Source: Acidobacteriota bacterium
Lineage (GTDB): Bacteria; Acidobacteriota; Terriglobia; Acidiferrales; UBA7541
Direction: 5' to 3'
Assembly: GCA_003225315.1 (NCBI GenBank)
Contig: QHZD01000017.1
Coordinates: forward strand, 264,964-328,963
DNA: 64,000 nt
Shown: in pieces, positions 16,240 to 23,567 of the stretch
Layout of the letters: each line of letters starts with the position of its first letter
How positions within the stretch are numbered: the stretch's first letter is position 1
Notes under the pieces: model-generated
The model's database searches: none
Seen by the model: only the letters and a program-made list of their open reading frames with translations
What the model was told of the DNA's origin: nothing
Made by a program: the position numbers and the translations under genes

Positions 16240-16608
16240 ATGGCGGCGCGGCAAGTATCCTCAAACAGCCTGAAATCCATCGCCGGAGCGCTTCTCCTCG
16301 CGCTCGGCCTGGCCTTCCTCTTCGGCAATCTAGAGGGGATAGCCGCCTGCATCAACAACTTCGCTGGCATTTCCGCGCACGATGCTGTCGGAATCGTCCC
16401 GGCGCTCGGCCTCGCCGGAATGCACGCCGTGCAGGCGTATGCCTTGGATCGCGACGCCTTCCTGTCGGGTCTTCGCCAGAACTTGGTATCATTCTGGCCA
16501 CTCCTAGTTGTCGCCATCGGAGCAGGATTACTGAAAAGCGGACTCGACCGCCGGCTTACAAGGCCCCGCGCCTCGGCGGCTTCCTCCGCAGCGGAATCGC
16601 ACTCATGA
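16240..16608 (+). CDS. Small membrane protein of a LiaF-LytS-LytTR operon
   Basis: About 122 residues with two likely membrane helices (SIAGALLLALGLAFLFG and LVSFWPLLVVAIGAGLLKSG) separated by an Ala/Gly-rich segment. GGAGG five bases before this ATG fixes the start. It is followed after 43 bases by the LiaF-like gene on the same strand, so it is probably the first gene of the envelope-stress-type operon that runs to 19332. The WPLL motif also occurs in the next protein, hinting at a shared ancestry with its LiaF-type transmembrane units. Confidence 0.78.
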   Translation: MAARQVSSNSLKSIAGALLLALGLAFLFGNLEGIAACINNFAGISAHDAVGIVPALGLAGMHAVQAYALDRDAFLSGLRQNLVSFWPLLVVAIGAGLLKSGLDRRLTRPRASAASSAAESHS

Positions 16609-16651
16609 GCGCGAGAGATTACGGGCGCCACCGGAACTACAGGAGAAGCAT

Positions 16652-17491
16652 GTGAGCGACGAAAAAAGTTTTGACCCGAAAAAGTTCAAGGATGAACTTC
16701 ACGACCAGATTCATCGCACCATTCATTCCCGCTTCCAGAGCGATGACCCGAAACAGGGATCGCGGCGTAGCCCCATGATTGTCGGCATAGATCTTCGGGG
16801 TCGGGGCCGCGGCGGCATCGTTATGGGCGGCATCTTCATTTTGATCGGCCTTGCCTTCCTTCTCGATCACCTGGGAGTCATTTCCATCGGCAGTCTATGG
16901 CGGTTCTGGCCCTTGCTCATCGTCTTCGCTGGCGTCATGAACGTTCTGTCCCAACGCCGTGCCTGGGGAGTTCTTCTGATGTTTGCGGGCGTCGTTCTGG
17001 AGCTCAACGAACTGGGCCTCACTCACTTTGGCTGGGCTGCCTTTTGGCCCATGATGCTCATTGCCCTCGGACTTTTTATCATGTGGGGCTCATCTCAATG
17101 GAGCTCGAGAACCCCTGCTCCCACTTCGGGAACCGGGGATCCCCGCACCACGCTGAACGAGGCCGTCGTCTTCGGCGGCCTGGAGCGCCGCATGACCAGC
17201 CAGGATTTTCAAGGTGGCGATATCACCGCCATTTTTGGCGGCGTCGAGCTCGATCTCACTGAAGCCAACATCCAAGGGACCGAAGCCACTTTGGCAATCA
17301 CCGCCATTTTCGGCGGCGTGGAAGTGCGCATCCCCCCCACCTGGCAGGTGGCCTTTCGCGGCGCGCCCATTTTCGGTGGTATCGAAGATAAGACGCGCAC
17401 CGCCCGCGTGAACGATCCCACAAACTCCAACCTCAAAGTCCTGGTGATCACCGGCGCCGTCATCTTCGGCGGCTTGGAAATCAAGAACTGA
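16652..17491 (+). CDS. LiaF-like transmembrane protein with FGG beta repeats
   Basis: A 279-residue protein. A soluble acidic/basic N-terminus is followed by four membrane helices in two LiaF-type pairs (GGIFILIGLAFLLDHLG, FWPLLIVFAGVMNVL, GVLLMFAGVVLELNELG, FWPMMLIALGLFIMWG). The C-terminal 110 residues carry five VFGG or IFGG repeats (FGGLERR, FGGVELD, FGGVEVR, FGGIEDK, FGGLEIKN), the cell-wall-active-antibiotic response fold of LiaF/VraT. LiaF proteins restrain a sensor kinase until envelope stress. The kinase and regulator follow directly. The start is a GTG with AGGAG upstream. Confidence 0.88.
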   Translation: MSDEKSFDPKKFKDELHDQIHRTIHSRFQSDDPKQGSRRSPMIVGIDLRGRGRGGIVMGGIFILIGLAFLLDHLGVISIGSLWRFWPLLIVFAGVMNVLSQRRAWGVLLMFAGVVLELNELGLTHFGWAAFWPMMLIALGLFIMWGSSQWSSRTPAPTSGTGDPRTTLNEAVVFGGLERRMTSQDFQGGDITAIFGGVELDLTEANIQGTEATLAITAIFGGVEVRIPPTWQVAFRGAPIFGGIEDKTRTARVNDPTNSNLKVLVITGAVIFGGLEIKN

Positions 17492-17500
17492 GCTCTCTTA

Positions 17501-18565
17501 ATGCACCCGCTGCTCACGCGCAACCGCCTGGGACTCTACCTGCTCGCTTGGGTCCCGCTCACTGCCACGTCGGCCTACGTCCTCGCCACTCGCGGGACGC
17601 TCGGCTGGCTGCCAGCAACTGTTCTCGCTGTGGCGGTGTTTCTGTTCTACGCTTTTCTCTGTCTCTCGGCCTGGTACCCCTGTCGCGCCACTCCCTTGGG
17701 AAGAGTCAGCTTCCTCCGCTTGCTGCTGACGCATTTGAGCGCCGCGGTGCTAATCAGTTTCGTTTGGACTCAAGCCGGCGCGGCGCTCGCCTACGCCATT
17801 CTCAGCCCCGAAAAATTCGAGGCCATCAGGACCCAGTTCCGGCCCCAACTCAACTCCATCTTCACCATCGGCGTCCTCCTCTACCTGCTTTCGGTCGCTT
17901 TCCACTACGTCCTCATCGCCATGGAAGACTCGCGCCACGCGGAAGCGCAAGCAGTCGAAGCACGCGTCCTTGCTCGCGATGCTGAATTGAAAGCCCTCAA
18001 GGCCCAGGTGAATCCTCACTTTCTTTTCAATAGCCTCAACTCCATCAGCGCGCTGACGAGCATTGATCCGGCTCGCGCGCGCGATATGTGCGTTCTGCTC
18101 GGTGACTTCTTGCGCTTGACGCTGGGCCTCGGCGAAAAGACGTCGGTTCGGTTTTCGGAGGAGCTCGACTTGCTTCAAAAATATATGGCCATTGAGAAGG
18201 TCCGCTTTGGCACGCGACTGACCATGCTCGAGGAAATTCAGGAAGAGTCCAAGCCCTGCCTGCTCCCGCCGTTGCTTCTCCAACCGCTCGTGGAGAACGC
18301 TGTCAAGCATGGCATCGCCAGTCTTCCCGAGGGCGGCCAGGTGCGTGTGGCGGCGCAGCGCCAAAACGGACGATTGGCCATTCTCGTTGAGAATTCCTGG
18401 GATCCGGACTCCCCGCCGCGCCGTTCGGGCGGCCGTGGGCTGAAAAATGTGCAACTCCGTTTGGAGGCGCGCTACGGAAAGGACGCCAGCCTTCACATAA
18501 ACAACGAGGGCGACCTCTTTCAGGTTAGCTTGTCCCTCCCCGCGGAAACCGAGGAGCAACCGTGA
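17501..18565 (+). CDS. LytS-type sensor histidine kinase
   Basis: A 354-residue membrane kinase. About four N-terminal helices (to residue 145) are followed by the His_kinase region: LKAQVNPHFLFNSLNSISAL with the phospho-acceptor His, then the ATPase N-box LVENAVKHGI and G-box GRGLKNVQLRLEARYG. This is the LytS/YehU class, which normally pairs with LytTR response regulators. It lies nine bases after the LiaF-like gene and overlaps the regulator by four bases (GTGA), so all should be co-translated. The sensed signal is probably membrane or cell-wall state, by analogy with LiaFS. Confidence 0.93.
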   Translation: MHPLLTRNRLGLYLLAWVPLTATSAYVLATRGTLGWLPATVLAVAVFLFYAFLCLSAWYPCRATPLGRVSFLRLLLTHLSAAVLISFVWTQAGAALAYAILSPEKFEAIRTQFRPQLNSIFTIGVLLYLLSVAFHYVLIAMEDSRHAEAQAVEARVLARDAELKALKAQVNPHFLFNSLNSISALTSIDPARARDMCVLLGDFLRLTLGLGEKTSVRFSEELDLLQKYMAIEKVRFGTRLTMLEEIQEESKPCLLPPLLLQPLVENAVKHGIASLPEGGQVRVAAQRQNGRLAILVENSWDPDSPPRRSGGRGLKNVQLRLEARYGKDASLHINNEGDLFQVSLSLPAETEEQP

Positions 18566-19332
18566 GTCCTGCCCGCGACAAAAAATGGAAGGCCATCATT
18601 GTCGATGATGAAGAACTCGCGCGCCATGTGATTGGCGAATTTCTGGAACCTCATTCTGAGATTGCAATCGCCGCTGAGTGCGCCAATGGTATGGAAGCTG
18701 TGAAGGCCGTCGCGCAGTACCAACCCGACTTGATCTTCCTCGACGTGCAGATGCCCAAGCTGACGGGTTTTGATGTATTGGAGTTAATTGGCACCGAAAC
18801 GCCTGTCATCTTTGTGACCGCCTACGACCAATACGCGATGCGCGCGTTCGAGGTCCATGCAGTTGATTATCTGTTGAAGCCCATCGGACGCGAGCGCTTT
18901 GAAGCTGCATTGGAAAGAGCGAAAAGCCGATTGGGTGCGAAAATGCCCGCCGCCCATGAACTCGCGGCCACCGCCCGGCCACCGCAGCAATTTCTCGAAC
19001 GTCTCGTGGTGAAGGACGGCACCAAGGTCACGTTGATTCCCGTTGCTAAGCTCGACTACGCCGAAGCGCAGGACGACTACGTGGCGCTGGCCACTCAAGG
19101 CAAGAAGCATCTCAAGCAGCAAACCATCGCTGGCCTGGAGGCAGGCCTCAATCCGGAGAGCTTCGTGCGCATTCACCGCTCTTACATCGTGAATCTCGAA
19201 CGCGTCGTTCGCATCGAACCTTACGGCAAGGACAGCCGCCTGGCCATTCTCACCGACGGCACGCGCTTGCCCGTCAGCCGCGCCGGCTACGCCCGCCTCA
19301 AAGCTCTCCTCGACGAGCGCCCTTCGCGATGA
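18562..19332 (+). CDS. LytTR-family response regulator
   Basis: A 256-residue protein. The receiver domain (residues 10-125) has VDDEE, the phospho-acceptor Asp in LIFLDVQMP, FVTAYDQ and the Lys in YLLKPI. The LytTR DNA-binding domain (about 150-252) has LDYAEAQDDYVALAT, FVRIHRSYIVNLERV and LPVSRAGYARLK. It starts at GTG, overlapping the kinase stop by four bases. It should activate target genes when phosphorylated by the adjacent LytS-type kinase, possibly including this operon. Confidence 0.94.
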   Translation: MSPARDKKWKAIIVDDEELARHVIGEFLEPHSEIAIAAECANGMEAVKAVAQYQPDLIFLDVQMPKLTGFDVLELIGTETPVIFVTAYDQYAMRAFEVHAVDYLLKPIGRERFEAALERAKSRLGAKMPAAHELAATARPPQQFLERLVVKDGTKVTLIPVAKLDYAEAQDDYVALATQGKKHLKQQTIAGLEAGLNPESFVRIHRSYIVNLERVVRIEPYGKDSRLAILTDGTRLPVSRAGYARLKALLDERPSR

Positions 19333-19426
19333 ACGTCCTTCTCGATGAAAGAGGGTATCTTCTTTCCGTAAGCAGGCGAACAGCCTATATTGGTCCGTGA
19401 ACACACTTGGACAATCGGATGCAGCG

Positions 19427-19612
19427 ATGAAAACCGAAGCGCAAAAGATCGTGCAGGCAATGACGCCGGCCCAGAAATTGAGGGCCGCCGAACGCTTGTA
19501 TTATTCCGCCCGGGAACTAAAGGCGGCTGCGTTGCGCGCGGAACACCCAGATTGGACCGACGAAGCCATCCATCAGGCTGTTCGCGCGATCTTCTTGTAT
19601 GCCCGAACCTAA
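19427..19612 (+). CDS. Small partner of a nucleotidyltransferase pair
   Basis: About 61 residues, mostly helical (MTPAQKLRAAERLYYSARELKA split over two helices, then HPDWTDEAIHQAVRAIFLY). It overlaps the following nucleotidyltransferase by 14 bases, the layout of a coupled toxin-antitoxin or minimal nucleotidyltransferase pair. Such small helical proteins with an HPDWxxxxIxxxVR ending are, from memory, often found upstream of DUF6036-like nucleotidyltransferases. No ribosome site decides between this ATG and a GTG 30 bases earlier. Confidence 0.7.
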   Translation: MKTEAQKIVQAMTPAQKLRAAERLYYSARELKAAALRAEHPDWTDEAIHQAVRAIFLYART

Positions 19613-20162
19613 CCTCTTTCTGATGTTCACACAGCGGCTGAACACGCTGGGCGTAGCCTACATGGTTAGCGGGAGCGTGGCGGTCATCATATATGGAGAG
19701 CCGCGCCTGACGCACGACGTGGATTTGATCGTGGTGCTGGATCGGGGGCACATTGCCCGGCTGCCCGAGTTATTTCCGCCAGCGGAGTTCTATTGTCCAC
19801 CGTCAGAGGTCATCGCGGTGGAAGCGGCGCGCGAACAACGCGGACACTTCAATATCATTCATCATCAGACCGGTTTCAAAGCGGACGTGTATCTGAGTGG
19901 GCGAGATCCGCTGCACGCCTGGGGATTGGCCCGCGCGCGCCAGTTGGAAGTCGAAGGCCAAGTGCTCGTCGTTGCGCCTCCCGAGTACGTCATCGTGCGC
20001 AAGCTCGAATATTACGGGGAAGGTGGCTCGGAGAAGCACTTGCGGGACATTCGCTCCATGCTCAACACATCCCCGCAGGCCATCCAAATCGCCGAACTTG
20101 AACAACAGATCGCCGCTCGGGGCCTCCAGGAAGCTTGGCGGCAAGTTCAAAAGCGCAACTGA
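19599..20162 (+). CDS. AbiEii/DUF6036-like nucleotidyltransferase
   Basis: A 187-residue protein of the nucleotidyltransferase fold. MVSGSVAVIIYGEPRLTHDVDLIVVLD (residues 21-47) has the G-S/G plus D-x-D metal-binding motif (HDVDL). ADVYL, lower down, supplies the third acid. APPEYVIVRKLEYYGEGGSEKHLRDI is the typical substrate/closing segment, with Lys and Asp positions. These enzymes include AbiEii-type toxins that modify tRNA. Together with the overlapping small gene it probably forms a toxin-antitoxin-like module, which is inference. Confidence 0.85.
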   Translation: MPEPNLFLMFTQRLNTLGVAYMVSGSVAVIIYGEPRLTHDVDLIVVLDRGHIARLPELFPPAEFYCPPSEVIAVEAAREQRGHFNIIHHQTGFKADVYLSGRDPLHAWGLARARQLEVEGQVLVVAPPEYVIVRKLEYYGEGGSEKHLRDIRSMLNTSPQAIQIAELEQQIAARGLQEAWRQVQKRN

Positions 20163-20247
20163 CCAGCCCGCAGCCTCTGATGCCAAAGGCTGTGACACCC
20201 GGCGTGGTACACTGCCGGAACGCGATTGCCCGCCCAGCGAGGTCACC

Positions 20248-20907
20248 ATGGAGTCTATGCCAACCAATCGCCCAGAAACCTCCATTCCACTCGGCTTTTC
20301 GCAGCTCGGTACGAAAATTGAGGACTTGTTCATCCAACAATACGACAGAATCGCCTTTCACCATAATGATGAAGCAAATGACTATCGAATTCAGGAAAGG
20401 CGTTTGTCTGCGCTGGTGTTGAATAGATCGATGTCCAACGAGGAACGGCTAGAAAATGCCCACGCAATAATCAAGTTATCTGACAAATATCAGCAAACCT
20501 TTGTTCGACGACTCCTCGACCTCAACAAAAAAATCGACCACGAACTACTCGGTTTCATGGAGTTACTAAACGCCCTGCCCGAACAAACCGGCGATTCAGG
20601 GAACGAGATTTCACACCTGAAACGATGGCTGTCCCTTTCACAGGACCTGCACCAGGCTCGTATGATAGCTACGACGAGCGGCGTCGTTAATAACGTCGGT
20701 GGCGACAGATGGATTCCGAACATAATTATCCAGAATAATGGACGCGAAGACATGATGCTGAACGCATCAGATCATGAACAACTCAAGATGCAAGCAGCCG
20801 ATTCCGCTTTAGTGAAAGATGCGATTGAAAAAGATAGGCAGATCCAATTGGAACGAGAGCCTCTGACGAGGGGATTATTCCCTGCCTATGGGAACGAAAT
20901 GAAATGA
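20248..20907 (+). CDS. Hypothetical protein of an accessory cluster
   Basis: About 219 residues, soluble, polar and largely helical, with no family recognised. Segments such as RLENAHAIIKLSDKYQQTF and LLDLNKKIDHELLGFMELL are likely long helices. WIPNIIIQNNGREDMM resembles a short beta element. GAGG lies six bases before the ATG. Its codon use is more AT-rich than the flanking core genes. It is followed by a small membrane protein and a 389-residue helical protein on the same strand, so the three may be one transferred unit. Confidence 0.7.
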   Translation: MESMPTNRPETSIPLGFSQLGTKIEDLFIQQYDRIAFHHNDEANDYRIQERRLSALVLNRSMSNEERLENAHAIIKLSDKYQQTFVRRLLDLNKKIDHELLGFMELLNALPEQTGDSGNEISHLKRWLSLSQDLHQARMIATTSGVVNNVGGDRWIPNIIIQNNGREDMMLNASDHEQLKMQAADSALVKDAIEKDRQIQLEREPLTRGLFPAYGNEMK

Positions 20908-20988
20908 ACTCAACCCACTGTAACGCCACAACCGACTCCCAAATCTACTCATCCCCTTGAGGGCAGAGCGTGGTTCAGGCTAGTTAAG

Positions 20989-21201
20989 GTGGCTTACATC
21001 GGGTCGTGGATCGTTGGCCTGGGAATAGCAATACTCATCGGCTTAAGTGGAAACGACATGTGGCTGCCTGTTGGCCTAGCCGGTGCCCTGGCGGTTGGTC
21101 TAATCCTCCTGAAAAGGGTTCTATTACGTAATCCTAGGTCGGACAACCGCAACCGAAAAGCCCGGTCGAGGTTTCATGGATCTCGAAGACTTGCAAAATG
21201 A
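20989..21201 (+). CDS. Small two-helix membrane protein
   Basis: About 70 residues from a GTG, with two membrane helices (SWIVGLGIAILIGL and LPVGLAGALAVGLILLKRV) and a very basic tail. The same frame reads protein-like sequence upstream (QPTVTPQPTPKSTHPLEGRA, then WFRLVK) back to the TGA that ends the previous gene, with no ATG/GTG/TTG. Either the true start is non-standard or mutated, or the TGA interrupts one longer gene. It overlaps the next gene by 26 bases. Confidence 0.5.
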   Translation: MAYIGSWIVGLGIAILIGLSGNDMWLPVGLAGALAVGLILLKRVLLRNPRSDNRNRKARSRFHGSRRLAK

Positions 21202-22345
21202 CCTTGCCGCGGTGAGAGCCAGTTCCCCCGACGTTTATCAGCGGCTGGTCGCTCCATTTTTCGATTCTTGGAAGCAACAATACGGACGTCGAATTCCGCT
21301 TCATGCAGTGGACCTTTTTAAGAGACGTATCGACGAGGAGATGAGTGAGATCAAAAGAGAGAAGCAGAGAATTCTGGATAAAGCTACAGAAAAGGGAGCA
21401 ACGATTGATGTTGCGCAGCTCCGTGCGAAGATGGAAAAGGCCAAGGCTCAGTATCTGGGAGACGACCGAGCAGCGTTTAATCGAGGAATCGATCAGTTCG
21501 TTATGTCACTGGAGGCGAAGTACGGTACTGCTATACCGGTTGCCGAAGCTTCTGAATTGGCAGATCAACTCGAGGAGGATATCCGCAAAAATAAAGAAGT
21601 AGCGCGATCCGGTGAGCAGACTGTCTCGTCCTCTTCACTCGAACCCAAGCAACAAGACTTTTATGCGGGCACGAAAAGCCACTGGTCATCTTCCCCGGGC
21701 TCTTTTGAGCGCCAGCTACAACGGCGCGAAGGGAATCCTATGTTCCCGAAAGCGTTGAGAGAGCCAACGAATGAGGACATTCAGAAAGCACGAGCAAATG
21801 ATGAAAGGGATTTCAACGCAGCCGAAGAAGCAGCGACAAGTTGGATAAAAGGCGTAGAAGCCCTGCTAGAGAATGGAGCAACTATCGGCACAATGGCGCC
21901 GCACCACAAGTCATCTTCCGAAGTGATGCAACTCTGCGCTATAGCCGGCGCGCCAGCGGAAAGTTACAGACTCAAAGTCAAAGGTATCGACAGTTCGATC
22001 GCTGCGCAGATTATAGAAGCAATGGAGAAACGTTCTCCGGAAGACGCTGCGAAAGTGCGGGAAGCAGATAAGAGCTGGGTGGCTTTAGGGAGCATTAGCT
22101 CCCACCCGCTTTTTGCTCAACTTGCCCGAAAGGACGGCCCAATCGGTGAGGATGAACAGGTGTCGACAATTCTTTGTGAAACCGTTCAAACAGTGAATGA
22201 AATCGTCGGAATCGTCAGCACGGCCCAAATGCAAGACGCAAAATCCTGGTATCGACAAGCCCTGGACCTGATGAAGCAAGCAAAGGAAGCCAGGTTTAGC
22301 ATCCCCGCAATTGAAGAAAAACTTGCTCTCTTAAAGAAGATATAG
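21176..22345 (+). CDS. Hypothetical 389-residue helical protein
   Basis: A soluble, charged, helix-rich protein. Residues about 45-145 are Glu/Lys/Arg-rich and probably coiled coil (RRIDEEMSEIKREKQRILDK and on). The C-terminal 150 residues are a separate helical domain (WIKGVEALLENGATI to KEARFSIPAIEEKLALLKK). There is no catalytic motif or known family. GAGG lies five bases before the ATG. Low GC compared with neighbours and the unknown genes before it point to an acquired segment. It could be structural or regulatory; the function is open. Confidence 0.75.
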   Translation: MDLEDLQNDLAAVRASSPDVYQRLVAPFFDSWKQQYGRRIPLHAVDLFKRRIDEEMSEIKREKQRILDKATEKGATIDVAQLRAKMEKAKAQYLGDDRAAFNRGIDQFVMSLEAKYGTAIPVAEASELADQLEEDIRKNKEVARSGEQTVSSSSLEPKQQDFYAGTKSHWSSSPGSFERQLQRREGNPMFPKALREPTNEDIQKARANDERDFNAAEEAATSWIKGVEALLENGATIGTMAPHHKSSSEVMQLCAIAGAPAESYRLKVKGIDSSIAAQIIEAMEKRSPEDAAKVREADKSWVALGSISSHPLFAQLARKDGPIGEDEQVSTILCETVQTVNEIVGIVSTAQMQDAKSWYRQALDLMKQAKEARFSIPAIEEKLALLKKI

Positions 22346-22488
22346 ACATCGGATTACTCTTGGGGATCACGGCTGCCCCGTCCCTTGCGTTTCAGTCCCA
22401 AGCAAAAGGTAAGGGTCTAGATTCAGTTCCATCGCGACACAAACCGGAGTCATTCCACACGGCCACTGACCAGTAACCAGCATTTTCC
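22346..22488. other. Intergenic stretch before the repeat-rich gene
   Basis: The bases after the 389-residue gene hold no reading frame with protein-like composition on either strand. No terminator for the upstream gene is obvious before the hairpin at 22537-22561, which could serve it. Confidence 0.4.
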
Positions 22489-22518
22489 TTGCCTGGTTCC
22501 CCATCATTCCGATATAAT
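22489..22518 (+). promoter_or_regulatory. Sigma-70-like promoter
   Basis: TTGCCT and TATAAT are separated by 18 bases. Transcription would begin near 22525, only about 12 bases before a strong terminator hairpin, so most transcripts may end immediately unless read-through is controlled. Confidence 0.5.
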
Positions 22519-22536
22519 GGTTCTGGTCAGAATTGC

Positions 22537-22561
22537 GCCCCGGTTTCGCCGGGGCTTTTTT
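22537..22561 (+). terminator. Rho-independent terminator in the leader of the repeat-rich gene
   Basis: GCCCCGG-TTTCG-CCGGGGC is a seven-pair all-GC stem with a five-base loop followed by six T. It lies 29 bases upstream of the next start codon and just after a promoter, so it may attenuate that gene or end the upstream transcript. Confidence 0.8.
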
Positions 22562-22589
22562 ATTTTCCAACTCAACTTAGGAGCCACCT

Positions 22590-23567
22590 ATGTCCTCTCT
22601 TCGCTTACAGGACCGCAAGTCCTTGTGTCGTTTCACGCTCGCCGACGGCCGCCGTTGCCGCACTCCTCGCCTCCGCGATAATCCCCATTTCTGCTTCTAC
22701 CACGCCCAAAAAGAAGCCCGCGCCCGCACCACGCAAAAACTCGGCAAAGACCTGGCCTACTTCTTCTCCGGCGACTACCTCTCCGCCTGCGATCTCGGCA
22801 CTGCCCTGGCGCGCCTCATCCCCGCCGTTGTCCGCGGCGATGTAAAACCCAGAGCTGCTCGCACCGTCGCCTACCTCGCCCAAACTCTCATGCAGTCCCT
22901 CCACATCTCCGAGCACGAATACATCAACGCCTTCGGCACCGACGGCTGGCGCAAATCCATCCGCAATTCCGTCAAAGGTAATTACGACTATCGCTTCCCG
23001 CTCGCCCCCAAACCCGAACAACCCCAACCCCTACAACCCGACTCCGTCCCCTCCGCACCGCCGGTAACTTGTCATTCCGACGCTGTAACTCAGGCCGGAA
23101 TTCATCCCGACCGGGTCGGAGGGCCTGAGGAATCTGCTTTTTCTTCAAACTCGTCACCCGCCACTCACCACTCGCCACCTCCCCAAACTCTGGCCCCGTC
23201 GCCGCACACTCCCTTGCTCTCCACGAGCGCCGAATTCGCTCAACATGTAGTGGCCGGTCTTGCACGTTCTGTGTGTCCCGATTCGACCGGGGAGACCGGT
23301 GAGAGTCAGGCTCCACAACCCGCACAGGCCGCTCAACCAGCAGCCCCATCACAGACCCGCTCGCCAATCCCAACACAAACCACTCCCCCTCCAACTCCGG
23401 CCCCCGCCCCATCTCCCGCCTCATCCCAGGAATCTTCTCTTTCTTCAAACTCGTCACTCGCCACTCACCACTCGCCACTTGCTCAAACTCCCGCCCCAAA
23501 CAGGAACGCCTACGCGCTCCATTTCGACCACACCTGCCGCCTCCTCATCGACGGCAAACCCGTTTAG
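22590..23567 (+). CDS. Cys/His-motif protein with repeat-built C-terminus
   Basis: About 325 residues. The N-terminal 50 residues hold a compact Cys/His pattern (LCRFTLADGRRCRTP, then HFCFYHAQKE), spaced C-x8-C-x10-C-x2-H like a small zinc-binding module, followed by a helical domain to about residue 130. The rest is Pro/Ser/Thr-rich and low in complexity, encoded by palindromic and direct repeats. It ends NAYALHFDHTCRLLIDGKPV. AGGAG precedes the ATG. Similar zinc-motif N-termini recur as multicopy proteins in Acidobacteria, which is recollection only. The tail may be tolerated DNA expansion rather than function. Confidence 0.7.
   Translation: MSSLRLQDRKSLCRFTLADGRRCRTPRLRDNPHFCFYHAQKEARARTTQKLGKDLAYFFSGDYLSACDLGTALARLIPAVVRGDVKPRAARTVAYLAQTLMQSLHISEHEYINAFGTDGWRKSIRNSVKGNYDYRFPLAPKPEQPQPLQPDSVPSAPPVTCHSDAVTQAGIHPDRVGGPEESAFSSNSSPATHHSPPPQTLAPSPHTPLLSTSAEFAQHVVAGLARSVCPDSTGETGESQAPQPAQAAQPAAPSQTRSPIPTQTTPPPTPAPAPSPASSQESSLSSNSSLATHHSPLAQTPAPNRNAYALHFDHTCRLLIDGKPV
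23089..23129. repeat. Nested palindromic (REP-like) element inside the coding region
   Basis: CTCAGGCC (23089-23096) pairs with GGCCTGAG (23122-23129), and between them CCGAC-CGG-GTCGG forms an inner hairpin. It is flanked by CATTCCGA and GAATCTGC, which resembles dispersed extragenic palindromes. Here it is read in frame as protein. Confidence 0.6.
23129..23178 (+). repeat. 50-bp direct repeat, copy 1
   Basis: Contains TTCTTCAAACTCGTCAC followed by CGCCACTCACCACTCGCCAC. The second copy lies exactly 300 bases downstream with few differences. It encodes SSNSSPATHHSP. Confidence 0.7.
23429..23478 (+). repeat. 50-bp direct repeat, copy 2
   Basis: Second copy, exactly 100 codons after the first and in the same frame, encoding SSNSSLATHHSP. 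Only one difference is seen in the last 38 bases. Confidence 0.7.

Noticed and set aside
22367..22570. Leftward 67-codon frame over the terminator before the repeat-rich gene
   Set aside because: It reads through the terminator hairpin and has no ribosome site or homology that I recognise.
23129..23478. CRISPR-like repeat-spacer pattern
   Set aside because: Only two copies, 300 bases apart and inside a coding frame; no regular spacers.
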